Of a DNA stretch of 64,000 bases, positions 57,401 through 64,000 are shown one piece after another (positions within the stretch are counted from its first letter, which is position 1; each line of letters starts with the position of its first letter). Both the position numbers and the translations under genes were made by a program. Origin of the DNA: Oscillospiraceae bacterium (lineage in GTDB: Bacteria > Bacillota > Clostridia > Oscillospirales > Oscillospiraceae). Location of the stretch: contig JAFPWF010000017.1 of the NCBI GenBank assembly GCA_017395085.1, forward strand, positions 64,001-128,000, written 5' to 3'. The notes below the pieces were generated by a model. That model saw nothing but the letters and a program-made list of their open reading frames with translations, ran no database searches and was not told where the DNA came from.

Positions 57401-59937
57401 CTGTTTCTCATGACACCGTGTATCATGCTGCATTTGCAAAGATAATAAGAAAATACACAGTCACTTGGTTACATTATGACGGATCTGTGGCATTCCAAAA
57501 AGATTTTGAGTATGGATCGTTCCCGGTATATGGCGGAAATCCGCAGGAAAAGCCTTCCGATGCAGAGTATTCTTATGCGTTCAGAAGATGGATTCCGGCT
57601 TATACTGAAGTCGATCAGGAGACAACCTATACACCGGAGTTTACGCGGACACCGCGCACCTATCATGTTACATATTTGCTGGATGGGCAGCGGACAGGAT
57701 CAGTGCTGACAAAAGAATTTGGAGAATTGGTTTCATTACGTGTAGACCCAGTCAAAGACGGCTTTGATTTCTCAGGATGGTCTTCTGAAGACGTTCAGAT
57801 TCTGAACCGATGCTTTACGATGCCGGCGAAAGATGTAATGATTTCCGGAGCTTTTACTGAGATCATGAAGCAGCCTTTTGATAAAAGCACCTTGAAAGAT
57901 AATCAGCGAACAGTGCCAAATACTGATCTGGTCTATAATGGTGAGGATCAGGATCTGCTGATTCCGGCTGCTGAATTACCTACCGGTTATGCTCGCAATC
58001 TTTATAGCATAAATGGAGGAGTGACCTGGACTTCTGCTGTTCCGACAGGGAAAAATGCAGGGGAATACTCCGTGATTGTAAAGTATATCGGTGATATCAG
58101 ACATGAAGACTTTACAGATGACGAGATTACAGTTAGAATCGGAAAAGCGGTGATTACTTCATTCCAAGCGACTCTTCGTGAACCGCAAATATATTCCGGA
58201 GAAAAGATTTCACTTTTAGCCTCAGTTACCGGACTTCCGGAAGGCTGTTCAGTGGAGTATTGTGTTCGTGACGGGGATGGACATCTTTTCATGGACTGGT
58301 CAGGTATTCAGCCAGAAGCAACGAAGCCGGGAACATATCAGGTGTCTTATCGAATTGACGGTGGAGTGAACTATATTTCTATTCCGGAAACTATAATTGA
58401 TAACGGCAGCAATAAGAATGCAGTTATCGAAAAGGGCGAACGGGAAGCCCCCAAACAAAAGCCAATAGCTTCCATAACTGGATCAAACAGCATCACCGTA
58501 AACCCTGCATTATCTGGTCAGGAATATCTTGTCGTGCCTAGAGCTCAGATGCCCTCCGACATCGACTGGCATACAAAAGCACAGATTCCTGGGAATGAGA
58601 ATACCATCATTTTCAATGACCTTACATTTGCACAGACATATGTTGTATATACCAGATCTGTTGCAACGGACTGTTATCATGCCTCATCAGCAATAGCCGG
58701 GGATCCGCTGAGCATACCTAAACAGCCTCAGGCTAAACCGAATGCAGATATACAGGTGTCCGTGACAGCAACGTCTATAACCGTTAAACCTGCATTTGCT
58801 GATCAGGAGTACAGTCTGGATCACGGTATTGGATGGGTTTCTGCAGAAAATAACAAATTGATCTTTGATGGATTGAAACCCGATACTGATTATGAACTGA
58901 TTACCCGGAAGGCAGAAACAGATACGAAGGCTGCTTCAGAAGCTTCAGAGCCGATGAAGATCAAGACTCTGACCGGAACTGTTTTAACAGAAATCCGAGC
59001 AAATGATGATATGTTGCCTATAATCTCCGTATCAGGCTTGGATGAGATACTTTCAAAGACACTTCTCAGTGCAGAAGAGAAGCAGAGTGTCCTGTCGGGA
59101 AAGACAGAGACAGTTTTTCTGGAGATCAGTGATGTTTCTTCGGGCGTTTCGGAAACAGATAAAAACCTGATTTACAGGACGGCAAAGGAGAAGAACAGTG
59201 GAGCAGTTGTTATTATGCATCTGGATATTTCGCTGTATAAGCAACTGGAAGGAGAAAGTCCCGTTGCTATTACCAGTATTGGGAGTAACAGTATTGAAGT
59301 GACCCTGACTATTCCTGCCAAGTACCTGAATACGGATTCCGCCACGACACGCAGTTTTTATGTTGTTCGGGTGCATGGCAGCACCGCCGATGTTCTGACT
59401 CCTACCGTAACAGGAAATCAGCTTGTTTTCAGCACCGGTCTCTTTTCAACATACTCATTATTCTATGTGGACAGGACAGAATCAGTCCCGGGAACAGATG
59501 AGATGGGAATCGGAAGCGGTACTGCTGTTGGATCATCCTTTGCTTCAAACGGGACATCAACACCAACGGCTGCTTCCGTCTCGGTTGTCGGCACGGCTTC
59601 AGTTCTTCCTGAATCGGAGAATAATGTATCCGATACTGACAGAACGGGTGCTTCAGCAAATACAAGAACTGCTGCCGTCGGAAACAGAAATGGAGTTTCC
59701 GGTGCAGAAAAGCAGCAGGATAACCAAATTAGCACTGCAGTTCCGGGCGGGAAGGATAAGACGTCTGTAGATAAAGCAGGTATATATTCAGAATCTGATT
59801 CTGCCGATCTGAAGCAACGTACCATACGCAGAATTCTGATTTCGTCTATAATAATCATAATATTACTGTGTGTCATATGGTATTATATTCGGAGCCGTGA
59901 AGATGGAACACTTAAAAATGGAGATAAAAACATCTGA
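51472..59937 (+). CDS. Giant InlB-repeat surface protein (2821 aa)
   Basis: A very large cell-surface protein. Residues 1-29 form a signal peptide, then an acidic stretch to about 130. Many divergent InlB B-type (Listeria-Bacteroides) repeats follow, seen as 'YDFDGWF...YAKW', 'HVFNGWFLD...LYAGW' and 'FRFGGWM...LTAKW'. A Tyr/Gly-rich block lies at about 660-880, and two 'TVTW...FSGW' type repeats near 1925-2065. Towards the end are beta-rich domains, a Ser/Thr/Ala linker, one membrane helix (about 2786-2806) and a 15-residue basic tail. There is no LPxTG, so it is membrane-anchored. The gene is visibly more AT-rich than its flanks, suggesting transfer. Adhesion is the likely role. Confidence 0.88.
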   Translation: MRVSILAKIIGIIIFALVLSFCLMPGYALEKSDSYDDLPLEESYLITSKKEDGEDNESFESEYLPEEDESKKLSSDDAGTDSVILSFSYDEKAPDNAPEPETSVTVESGKIELIDEEPVLEDYVLQGSKLNGVPASNDGVMPEEDIELVESLSEYMPSGSAIAESYDGIVAFASWECGVFPYGTGLQIEEKSQAYANEIGKLALGNDIQIVDSVAVDISFINEEEDLYNLQPNDDSIVHIELELPRPLKGDKFYLIHQKNDGSIEFMNSAVVSIERFRDGRMQTSGVSFDSNCFSVYTLLGTAESGRFARRTYEFIVNETLFSTQTITKEDTLLDPGIPSLTEDQDFIGWYRADDPDQTLLTIEDLRYEFALSVVHEGETIRLIARILTTCTVTYQDESDTVMKTVKVYDGDDFLVSEKYEPDDTSKVFKGWLWEDTLYPLGETIQTVSSNIVLTPKLVNTFLISFDKNCVDDSFPNIPSVVAEEGTAISSCLPDAGQMIRLGYDFDGWFRAINDNGNIILEDKEVSEGVVAEAETFYAKWKPGNETGYIVKIWKQSIEDDYRIGLTEESPYFDPAHDMSEEQKKYVFDQAFQLSGITGSDVLTAESIEDFINPDEGFVYQKTVIQNGIGSNNSGISEEGNTIANIYLDRQIWSLSFDDIQHTEYTLKETEAASPNIEFGKKDQGDYFPIYYLLRPVGNLTTREEPSVQYGIDENGNAFPIYLMKTTVFEVRTTNGGTQYGKDQYSNEYFKIFYVNDAWRYEDNADAQEYSGIRYYAHGTKKCWVKSNSGYGVEYGETNKRYLNAEYGWYNGYDLNADRYTGDHYILSTVTREYGPFTGLYGQSFEMYGYTWPSEEVWDDVPYLYVFENPEIFNSILDDGIRYRTLSEANSNSESRKITVQYYTKSTDNMFTSSGTSSFYLEANSDCKVSNPYAGVTFFDFYWGNTADYPGDNAGWVEAIAADNNNYSCGNGDGNSFLHLRFVPNTYHLIFRDSENQEELKTISVSYGNNYSDYQNEAPLNLTKPDHVFNGWFLDRSCTERFDWNGVVALSDKTLYAGWEKCNYRIEIDLCDDQYSQATFIGEKSFLVQAGRTVSLEIPERNGYRFLGFYTDHLYTNRFDDTTPVISALSGLDHDYPKSDEYLNGKTFNGALIHGPENGSDHVAGKLALFAKWEKIETVIVRIVYDANGGANAPVDSADYFGMDYAAAHSICTPPEGMAFLCWIYIDSETGLETEVYPGHYFALQRASMIGSEENGNIIRTITLKAKYVEQQKPEDVTVIFDPNGGSGEYRFKVPANEEFAMPSQMDTGFIREGYVLIGWNTEIDGSGVAFEVGDCAAANTNGLNCLYAIWDRQITFTFRVNDSSLGEVSAEEICILEHSNQIISVTVAANDHAFFVRWEANHKTVGTEDTLILTKPAGGWESEEYLAVLEKETSMVIFDLGSADATIDTSTIQKIPFGERAVRPIDPERNSFRFGGWMLNGDEYDFSKPVIGDLTLTAKWLREYTVSYSVFSNENGTLLNVALPPDKGYLPGEKVFLPGEPGAPEGYGIFSGWRTNDAQIQNNDFYMPSHDVGISGTYTPIRYQISYNLDGGYTNQNNPDSYTVESETIVLSNPVKNGYVFSGWSDLNGTDTLTELVIENGSTGNRSYTAVWTPSSDTPYQLIVHYPDGWILTDTIEDAETNAEQRIITYLCRGTTDTEVNTVKYQIPEDMRLVYDERNSANVSHGIIAADGTLKLHVYLKYADYSYTLEYCLKDTERVVATKIGKVQPDSDGKATLPINLDDAVVEDSYTEYIPFMETDGIEEVIIEKNNSAIRIPVILRVVIDRLENREDYENGSVQYGYSPGEIIGTGLTTVSPDGRTAVSGLLPGDSLLLDYVPASGEKAGTYLASYNDALFKNGEEILSCYSFSGFNPTVMGKLTILETVSVTWMNGDTVLWTDTFVHPGTVPEFKGDTPEKNGTAKYEYSFSGWEPEPAAVSHDTVYHAAFAKIIRKYTVTWLHYDGSVAFQKDFEYGSFPVYGGNPQEKPSDAEYSYAFRRWIPAYTEVDQETTYTPEFTRTPRTYHVTYLLDGQRTGSVLTKEFGELVSLRVDPVKDGFDFSGWSSEDVQILNRCFTMPAKDVMISGAFTEIMKQPFDKSTLKDNQRTVPNTDLVYNGEDQDLLIPAAELPTGYARNLYSINGGVTWTSAVPTGKNAGEYSVIVKYIGDIRHEDFTDDEITVRIGKAVITSFQATLREPQIYSGEKISLLASVTGLPEGCSVEYCVRDGDGHLFMDWSGIQPEATKPGTYQVSYRIDGGVNYISIPETIIDNGSNKNAVIEKGEREAPKQKPIASITGSNSITVNPALSGQEYLVVPRAQMPSDIDWHTKAQIPGNENTIIFNDLTFAQTYVVYTRSVATDCYHASSAIAGDPLSIPKQPQAKPNADIQVSVTATSITVKPAFADQEYSLDHGIGWVSAENNKLIFDGLKPDTDYELITRKAETDTKAASEASEPMKIKTLTGTVLTEIRANDDMLPIISVSGLDEILSKTLLSAEEKQSVLSGKTETVFLEISDVSSGVSETDKNLIYRTAKEKNSGAVVIMHLDISLYKQLEGESPVAITSIGSNSIEVTLTIPAKYLNTDSATTRSFYVVRVHGSTADVLTPTVTGNQLVFSTGLFSTYSLFYVDRTESVPGTDEMGIGSGTAVGSSFASNGTSTPTAASVSVVGTASVLPESENNVSDTDRTGASANTRTAAVGNRNGVSGAEKQQDNQISTAVPGGKDKTSVDKAGIYSESDSADLKQRTIRRILISSIIIIILLCVIWYYIRSREDGTLKNGDKNI

Positions 59938-60871
59938 TTACAGGTTTATAGCCGCTGTAGGCGGTGTGAATGTGGATATTGGTGCCCGGGCAGAGGCGTT
60001 GTTGATTCCTGGCGACTCCAATCCTGGCCGTATTCGGATGAACCCTGGCGGAGTTTGCAGGAATATTGCGCACAATTTGGCCTTGATGGGCCTGAAGGTC
60101 GAAATGCTGACAGTTCTTGGAGATGACCTTTACGCTGGCCTGATTGCCGATTCCTGTGCAAAACTTGGGATTGACCTGAGCCATTCAGTTGTAATCCGAG
60201 ATGCTTCGACATCGACCTACAGCTACATTGCCAATCCCGAAGGGGAGATGGTACTTGCGGTTTCCGACATGGAGATATATAATCAAATGACGCCGCAGGT
60301 ACTGGAACCAAGGCTGGAATGGTTGAATTCATCTGATGCCGTGGTGTTGGATACAAACCTGACAGAGGATACTGTCCGCTGGCTGTGTGAACATGCCCAT
60401 GTGCCCATTTTTGCCGATCCGGTTTCGACTTCAAAAGCGTTAAAACTGCTCCCGGTACTCTCAAAAATCCATACGCTGAAGCCGAATCGGCTTGAGGCGG
60501 AAGTGATGACCGGTATTAAAATCATAGATGAAAACAGCCTGAACCGTGCCGCAGATGCCCTGCTCAAAGCAGGCGTTAAGAGGGTTTTCCTGACTTTGGG
60601 TAGTGGGGGAGTTCTTGCAGCAGATGCGGATCATCGGTTCCGCATGAGCAATCCCGGTGTCATCCCCGTCAATACAACCGGCTGCGGCGATGCTTTCGCT
60701 GCAGCACTGGTATGGGCGAATGAAAAGGGAATGGATCTGGAAAGGAGCGCGGCTGCCGGCCTTGCGGCTGCAGGCATAGCGATGAGCGGGAATGAGACTG
60801 TAAACCCGCTCATGAGCGAGGATAAACTGGAAAATGAAATCAACAGACTCACTGAATTGCAGGAGGACTAA
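59903..60871 (+). CDS. psuK: Pseudouridine kinase (PfkB family)
   Basis: A 322-aa ribokinase-fold enzyme that phosphorylates pseudouridine. It has the N-terminal 'AAVGGVNVDIGARAEALL' segment, 'NPGGVCRNIAHNLA' and the PfkB end motif 'NTTGCGDAFAAALVWA' with the catalytic Asp. The ATG at 59903 (GGAG 9 nt upstream) lies within the last 35 nt of the surface protein gene; an ATG at 59918 is an alternative. psuG follows after 3 nt. Together they recycle pseudouridine into uracil and ribose 5-phosphate. Confidence 0.92.
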   Translation: MEHLKMEIKTSDYRFIAAVGGVNVDIGARAEALLIPGDSNPGRIRMNPGGVCRNIAHNLALMGLKVEMLTVLGDDLYAGLIADSCAKLGIDLSHSVVIRDASTSTYSYIANPEGEMVLAVSDMEIYNQMTPQVLEPRLEWLNSSDAVVLDTNLTEDTVRWLCEHAHVPIFADPVSTSKALKLLPVLSKIHTLKPNRLEAEVMTGIKIIDENSLNRAADALLKAGVKRVFLTLGSGGVLAADADHRFRMSNPGVIPVNTTGCGDAFAAALVWANEKGMDLERSAAAGLAAAGIAMSGNETVNPLMSEDKLENEINRLTELQED

Positions 60872-60874
60872 AGA

Positions 60875-61795
60875 ATGAAGCAGTACCTGGATATTTCTCC
60901 AGAAGTTGCCGAGGCTATAACGACAGGGAAGGCTGTCGTTGCCCTGGAGAGTACGATCATATCCCATGGAATGCCCTATCCGAAAAATGTGGAAACTGCG
61001 CTGCGCGTCGAAAAAACCATCCGGGATCACGGAGCTGTTCCCGCCACAATCGCCGTGATCGGCGGCCGCCTGAAGGCAGGCCTCAGCGTGGATGAGATCG
61101 AGTATCTCGGGAAAAAGGGCCGGGAAGTGATCAAGGCAAGCCGTCGGGATCTGCCGGCGCTGGTGGCACGTAAGGCCGACGGTGCGACAACAGTTGCAAC
61201 GACCATGATCATTGCGAATATGGCCGGGATCGAAATCTTTGCAACTGGCGGTATCGGCGGCGTTCACCGCGGCGCCGAATATACCATGGACATCTCAGCG
61301 GATCTGGAAGAACTTGCGCAGACTCCTGTGATGGTGGTGTGTGCTGGGGCCAAGTCGATTCTGGACCTTGGCCTGACTCTGGAATATCTGGAGACAAAGG
61401 GCGTACCGGTCATCGGCTACGGAACCGATGAACTTCCTGCGTTTTATACCAGAAAATCCGGCTTCGGGGTGGATTACCGGGTCAACAGCACCGAGGAGCT
61501 TGCCGCCATATTCCGTGCACAGCGCGGTTTGGGTTATCGCGGGGGCATGCTGGTTACCAACCCAATTCCCGAAGAATACTCGATGGACAAGGCGGTAATC
61601 GATGCCGCCATTGAGCAGGCTCTGGACGAAGCAAAACAGCAGGGGATACACGGAAAGGAAACTACGCCCTTCCTGTTGGCAAAGGTGGTCGAACTGACCG
61701 GCGGGGAAAGCCTGGAAAGCAATATCCGTCTGGTCCTGAACAATGCGGAGATTGCCGCAAAAACTGCGGTTCATCTGGCTAATTGGGCAGAATAA
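60875..61795 (+). CDS. psuG: Pseudouridine-5'-phosphate glycosidase
   Basis: A 306-aa enzyme that splits the C-C glycosidic bond of pseudouridine 5'-phosphate. The N-terminal 'VALESTIISHGMPYP' and 'ATGGIGGVHRGAE' segments are the family hallmarks, and the length is standard. AGGAGG lies 8 nt before the ATG. It is coupled to psuK. No uridine or pseudouridine transporter is seen, though one may lie beyond the window. Confidence 0.95.
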   Translation: MKQYLDISPEVAEAITTGKAVVALESTIISHGMPYPKNVETALRVEKTIRDHGAVPATIAVIGGRLKAGLSVDEIEYLGKKGREVIKASRRDLPALVARKADGATTVATTMIIANMAGIEIFATGGIGGVHRGAEYTMDISADLEELAQTPVMVVCAGAKSILDLGLTLEYLETKGVPVIGYGTDELPAFYTRKSGFGVDYRVNSTEELAAIFRAQRGLGYRGGMLVTNPIPEEYSMDKAVIDAAIEQALDEAKQQGIHGKETTPFLLAKVVELTGGESLESNIRLVLNNAEIAAKTAVHLANWAE

Positions 61796-61861
61796 CACTG
61801 AAGAACTGCTAAAACTTGTTTGAAAGACGGCGGTTGCCGGAACGGGGCAAAGTGATTCAAC

Positions 61862-64000
61862 ATGCGGTTCATCGTCGGAAAAGCGCGCAGCGGTAAAACT
61901 GCGCGCATCATTTCAGAGATCAAAGAGACGGTCATCAAAGGACAGGGGCGCGCGCTTCTGCTGGTACCAGAGCAGTACAGCCATGAAGCGGAGCGTGAGC
62001 TTTGCACTGCCTGCGGTGACCGTCTGTCGCTGTATGCCGAGGTGATGAGCTTCAGCGGTTTTGCTCGCTGGGGCCGTTCCGTATATGGCGGATGCGCCAG
62101 ACGCTGGATGGATAACGGCGGAAAGCTTCTCTGCATGGCTGTTGCCCTGCGGGAACTGAAGCCGCTCCTGCATCTCTACGGCGATGCGGCGGACAACCCC
62201 GATCTGCAGGCCGCCATGGTACAGGAGCTGGATGCCCTGCGCGCCGCGGACGTCGGCAGCGCGGGCCTGCGTACGCTTTCGCAGGAACTGGACGGAGAGC
62301 TCAGCATAAAACTGTCGGAACTGGCCGGCATCCTGGAGATCTATGAATACATAACAGAACGCTCCGGTGCAACAGCAAAAGACCCGTTGGCACTGTTGGC
62401 GGAACAGATTGAAAAGCATGGCCTTACGGAATTTGACCGTGTATATGTTGACGGTTTTCTGGATTTTACCGGTCTCGAATTCCATGTGCTGAGCGCGCTG
62501 CTGAAGCGGGAAATTGACCTGACTGTCTGTCTCCCTTCCGGGGAAGAGAATCGGGCGGACGAACACCTGCTGATTTCCAAAATCACAAAGGAAAAGTTGA
62601 CACAGGTGGCACAGGAACTGGGGCAGACTGTCGATTTGTTAACGGTAGAGAGTAATGAAGCCGGTTCTGATACGCTTGCGTACTTTACCGAGCACATGTT
62701 CGACTACGCTGTGAAACCTGCTGATCCTGAACCGGGCAGGTTCAGCCTGATGCTTGCCGATACTCCGGCTGTGGAGTGTGAAGCCGCGGCTACCGAGGTC
62801 CTCCATGCCGTCCGGGATGAAGGGCTGCGCTGGCGTGATGTGGCAGTCGCGATACGGGGCTTCTCGGATTATCGCGGTCTGCTGGAGAACACCTTCCGCA
62901 GATACGGGATTCCGCTCTTTGTTACAAGAAAAGATCTTCTCACCGAAAAAGCGCTTCCGAACTGGATTACCTGTGCCTATGAACTGGTGCTCGGCAACTG
63001 GGATGTTGACGATATGACCGCGTATCTCCGCTGCGGATTCAGCGGACTTTCCGAAGAAGAATGCGATTCGCTTTGCAGTTACCTGTATCTCTGGCAGTTA
63101 AACAGCGCGGCATGGTTGCGTCCGGGCGACTGGGAGCAGCATCCGGATGGTTATGGAAAACCGAGAAATGAGGAAACAGATGCGCGCCTGAAAGCGCTCA
63201 ACCTTTCGCGCAGACATGTTGCCGCCCCGCTTCTGCTGTTGAAGAAGCGTATTCCCGCGGCAAAAACGGCTGCGGATCAGGCGCAGGCGCTGCTTGCGTT
63301 TTTGGATGCTGCCGATATCAGGGGAACCCTGCAGAAACGAATTCGCGATTTGGAGGCTGAAGGAAATTCGGAACTGAAAGCCGAATACCTTCAGCTTTGG
63401 GACATCATTACGAGTGCAATTCAGCAGACTGTTATGATCCTGGGCTCCGTCCCCATGGACGGGAACACATATTACCGGCTGTTCAGGGCTGTTCTGACGA
63501 GTTATGACATCGGGATGATTCCTGTATCGCTCGACAGTGTATCGGCTGGTGATTTCGACCGGATGCGGCGGAGAAATATTCGCAGGCTGATTGTGATGGG
63601 CTGCTGCGACGGTCGTCTGCCTCCCGAACGCGGTGGCGGAGGGCTGTTTACCCAGGACGAACGCGACCTGCTTGCCGAACACGGTCTGACTGTCGGCGGC
63701 GGAGACGGGGAGCTCTGGCGGGAATACGCGCTGATATACCATACTTTGAGCCTCCCGCATGAAAAGCTTATTCTGTCCTGTCCGGAGATAGGCTTTAACG
63801 GCGAGGCGTTGACTCCTGCGCTGGTATTTACCCTGGCGCAGAAAATGTTCGGACTCGATCCGCAGAAAGCGAATCCTCAGTTGATGCGCCTGAATGCGGC
63901 TGTGCCTGCTATGGGGCTTGCACTCACCGCCGATGCACCGCAGGCGGGGGAAGCAGCCAATGCTGCGGAACAATGGTTCCGAGAGCACGAACCGGAACGG
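61862..64000 (+). CDS. addB: AddB-like helicase-nuclease subunit, 3' end outside window
   Basis: The frame opens at the ATG at 61862 and runs through the window edge without a stop (713 codons visible of an expected 1100-1200). The start 'RFIVGKARSGKT' is the Walker A region of AddB, followed by 'LLLVPEQYSHEAE', typical of AddB/RexB. Later segments ('VYVDGFLDFTGLEFHVL', 'LIVMGCCDGRLPP') fit the same family. AddAB processes double-strand breaks for RecA-dependent repair and recognises Chi. The nuclease and iron-sulfur Cys cluster would be beyond the edge. The ribosome site is weak. addA is expected next. Confidence 0.9.
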   Translation, partial: MRFIVGKARSGKTARIISEIKETVIKGQGRALLLVPEQYSHEAERELCTACGDRLSLYAEVMSFSGFARWGRSVYGGCARRWMDNGGKLLCMAVALRELKPLLHLYGDAADNPDLQAAMVQELDALRAADVGSAGLRTLSQELDGELSIKLSELAGILEIYEYITERSGATAKDPLALLAEQIEKHGLTEFDRVYVDGFLDFTGLEFHVLSALLKREIDLTVCLPSGEENRADEHLLISKITKEKLTQVAQELGQTVDLLTVESNEAGSDTLAYFTEHMFDYAVKPADPEPGRFSLMLADTPAVECEAAATEVLHAVRDEGLRWRDVAVAIRGFSDYRGLLENTFRRYGIPLFVTRKDLLTEKALPNWITCAYELVLGNWDVDDMTAYLRCGFSGLSEEECDSLCSYLYLWQLNSAAWLRPGDWEQHPDGYGKPRNEETDARLKALNLSRRHVAAPLLLLKKRIPAAKTAADQAQALLAFLDAADIRGTLQKRIRDLEAEGNSELKAEYLQLWDIITSAIQQTVMILGSVPMDGNTYYRLFRAVLTSYDIGMIPVSLDSVSAGDFDRMRRRNIRRLIVMGCCDGRLPPERGGGGLFTQDERDLLAEHGLTVGGGDGELWREYALIYHTLSLPHEKLILSCPEIGFNGEALTPALVFTLAQKMFGLDPQKANPQLMRLNAAVPAMGLALTADAPQAGEAANAAEQWFREHEPER

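Noticed and set aside
59650-59937. LPxTG sorting signal at the end of the giant protein
   Set aside because: No LPxTG-like pentapeptide precedes the final hydrophobic helix.
61913-62566. Minus-strand frames at 61771-62697 and 63098-63988
   Set aside because: They are complements of the addB reading frame, which is open from 61862 to the window edge with AddB motifs.

Overview
The window is a chromosomal segment from an anaerobic, low-to-mid GC Bacillota, most likely a gut Clostridia lineage. This is inferred from strong AGGAGG ribosome sites, sigma-A promoters with 17-bp spacers, a V-type ATPase operon, an EFR1-type ferredoxin, a pyr leader resembling PyrR targets and a giant InlB-repeat surface protein. 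I see no phage, insertion sequence or CRISPR array. Both window edges cut a gene: an ATP-grasp ligase on the left and an AddB-like nuclease on the right.

Layout. 1-11 kb: a 5'-cut ATP-grasp protein, then on the minus strand pyrC-carB behind a leader with a PyrR-type element, and a ymdB-sbcD-sbcC-DUF554 operon with a palindrome at its predicted transcription start; a stand-alone GMP synthase ATP-pyrophosphatase domain follows on the plus strand. 11-14 kb: a polytopic membrane protein and a LacX-type aldose epimerase. 14-22.5 kb: a probable amino-acid/2-oxoacid cluster, made of a MerR-XRE-cupin regulator, a formyltransferase/ADP-forming acyl-CoA synthetase fusion, an aminotransferase, and divergently a LeuA/homocitrate-synthase-like enzyme and an NSS sodium symporter. 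22.5-33 kb: deoxyinosine glycosylase, AraD, an HD protein, a MATE pump, MurF-YjjG, an S41-like lipoprotein, two tandem DUF21/CBS proteins and tRNA-Pro. 33-38 kb: a small secreted protein, two alpha/beta hydrolases, a membrane protein with a Cys/His tail, a roughly 295-nt structured RNA with its own promoter and terminator, and a PAP2 phosphatase. 38.6-47.3 kb: a nine-gene V-type ATPase operon (H/G-I-K-E-C-F-A-B-D) whose K subunit keeps the Na+ ligand set. 47-51 kb: CdsA, EFR1 ferredoxin, a HerA-like NTPase and a 108-aa orphan. 51.5-64 kb: a 2821-aa surface protein, psuK-psuG for pseudouridine breakdown, and the start of addB.

The two most interesting items are the 14-22.5 kb cluster, whose central enzyme fuses an apparently intact formyltransferase active site to an ATP-yielding acyl-CoA synthetase, and the RNA at 36.9-37.2 kb, which has no convincing reading frame but a clean promoter, a pseudoknot-capable fold and a strong terminator. 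Functions below come from motif reading only; no database search was run.
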